DNA of 64,000 nucleotides from Planctomycetaceae bacterium (GTDB lineage: Bacteria; Planctomycetota; Planctomycetia; Planctomycetales; Planctomycetaceae): assembly GCA_002724315.1 (NCBI GenBank), contig PBOJ01000112.1, forward strand, positions 1 to 64,000, read 5' to 3'. The position numbers were made by a program, and so were the translations under genes. How positions within the stretch are numbered: the first letter of the stretch is position 1; each line of letters starts with the position of its first letter. The notes below the pieces were generated by a model. That model searched no databases, was not told where the DNA came from, and saw only the letters and a program-made list of their open reading frames with translations. Positions 63,463 through 64,000 of the stretch are shown piece after piece.

Positions 63463-64000
63463 GTGTCATCGCGCCTGCCGTTTCCATCGACGCTGTTGTT
63501 GCCGGCTGTCGGGTTGTGGTTTGGCCTGGTGGCGGACGTGAGGGCCGAGCGGGCCCCGGTGGTCACACAGCACGATGTTCAGGCGATCCTGCTGCGACAT
63601 TGCACGATCTGCCATGGGCGGCACCACCAGGAGGGCGGCTTGAACCTGCTGGACCGGAAATCACTCTTGAAGGGTGGCAAGTCGGGTCCGGCGATCGTCC
63701 TGAAGAAAGGCACTAAAGCCGAGCAGTCAGCCGCACTGGACTCGGCCCGGGCCAGGCTCGATGCCGCGAAGAAAGGGTTGCAGAGCCGGATTCCCGAATT
63801 GGTGGACCGACTGAAAAAACAGTTCCCCACCGGCAAGGCCGAACCGGCGTCGTCGGGGTTGATTGCCCATTTCCCGCTCGACGGCCCGGCAGCACAGCTC
63901 GTCAAGAACAGTCGCTCGAAAACAGATGCCGTGTTTCACGGACCTGGTGCCCTGAGAACCACGGCCGGGCAGGATTCGAAGGACGAAACGCACAAAACGG
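63463..64000 (+). CDS. PSD1-type protein, N-terminal part (cytochrome motif then LamG-like domain), cut by window end
   Basis: The frame is open from the GTG at 63463 to the window end (179 codons). GTG is chosen because GGGGA precedes it by about eight bases and the product begins with a signal peptide (SSRLPFPSTLLLPAVG... ending VRA). A heme motif HCTICHGRHHQEGG lies at about 45-58, followed by LNLLDRKSLLKGG, as in PSCyt1 domains. A helical, likely coiled-coil part (about 85-115) precedes GLIAHFPLDGPAA, the start of a LamG-type domain. DUF1549/DUF1553 are expected beyond the window. A perfect TATAAT lies upstream. Without the remainder the assignment rests on the N-terminal pattern. Confidence 0.75.
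   Translation, partial: MSSRLPFPSTLLLPAVGLWFGLVADVRAERAPVVTQHDVQAILLRHCTICHGRHHQEGGLNLLDRKSLLKGGKSGPAIVLKKGTKAEQSAALDSARARLDAAKKGLQSRIPELVDRLKKQFPTGKAEPASSGLIAHFPLDGPAAQLVKNSRSKTDAVFHGPGALRTTAGQDSKDETHKT

Overview
The window looks like a piece of a planctomycete chromosome. It carries many lineage-typical secreted families: planctomycete cytochrome/PSD1 proteins (DUF1549 plus DUF1553), DUF1501 proteins with Tat-like leaders, PVC-type heme-binding propeller proteins, sulfatases and PQQ-type propellers. The DNA is GC-rich with long shadow ORFs on the opposite strands. I see no tRNA, rRNA, CRISPR array, insertion sequence or integrase, and no gene-free stretch longer than about 225 bases.

Region 1 (1-4186) is a replication block: an AT-richer, palindrome-rich leader, then dnaN, a DciA-like DUF721 gene and gyrB, with no recF between dnaN and gyrB. 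Region 2 (4268-20723) holds secreted degradative genes: a sialate O-acetylesterase, a DUF1501 protein, a small surface protein, a secreted carbohydrate-lyase-like protein, then a minus-strand run PSD1 - DUF1501 - large secreted protein - isochorismatase/ThuA fusion - membrane protein. A divergent sulfatase closes it. Region 3 (20727-22877) contains the most notable gene: a glutathione peroxidase lipoprotein whose reading frame crosses an in-frame TGA exactly at the selenocysteine position, with a bacterial-type SECIS hairpin just downstream, followed by a leucine-rich-repeat surface protein. Region 4 (23049-38562) has two more PSD1 + DUF1501 modules, one ending in a sulfatase with a LamG-like tail, the other in a PVC-type heme-binding protein, and then a third sulfatase.

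Region 5 (38570-50471) is more metabolic. A six-gene minus-strand run holds yqgE, aldose 1-epimerase, a HEAT/TPR protein with a histone-like tail, a cobalamin adenosyltransferase, a Tat-targeted FMN oxidase and a PQQ propeller. It diverges, from an apparently shared symmetric promoter, from an alpha/beta hydrolase, a GNAT acetyltransferase and an unusual Nramp-like transporter. Region 6 (50490-64000) holds another PSD1 - DUF1501 - PVC-heme operon, a PQQ propeller, a sixth DUF1501, an operon of PQQ propeller - 2-TM protein - cyanophycinase-like peptidase, and the start of a fifth PSD1 gene cut by the window end.

Inference: the accessory genes look like a polysaccharide- and sulfate-ester-degrading cell-surface repertoire in which each heme-protein/DUF1501 pair may serve a different substrate. 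All family names rest on motifs read by eye; no database search was run.
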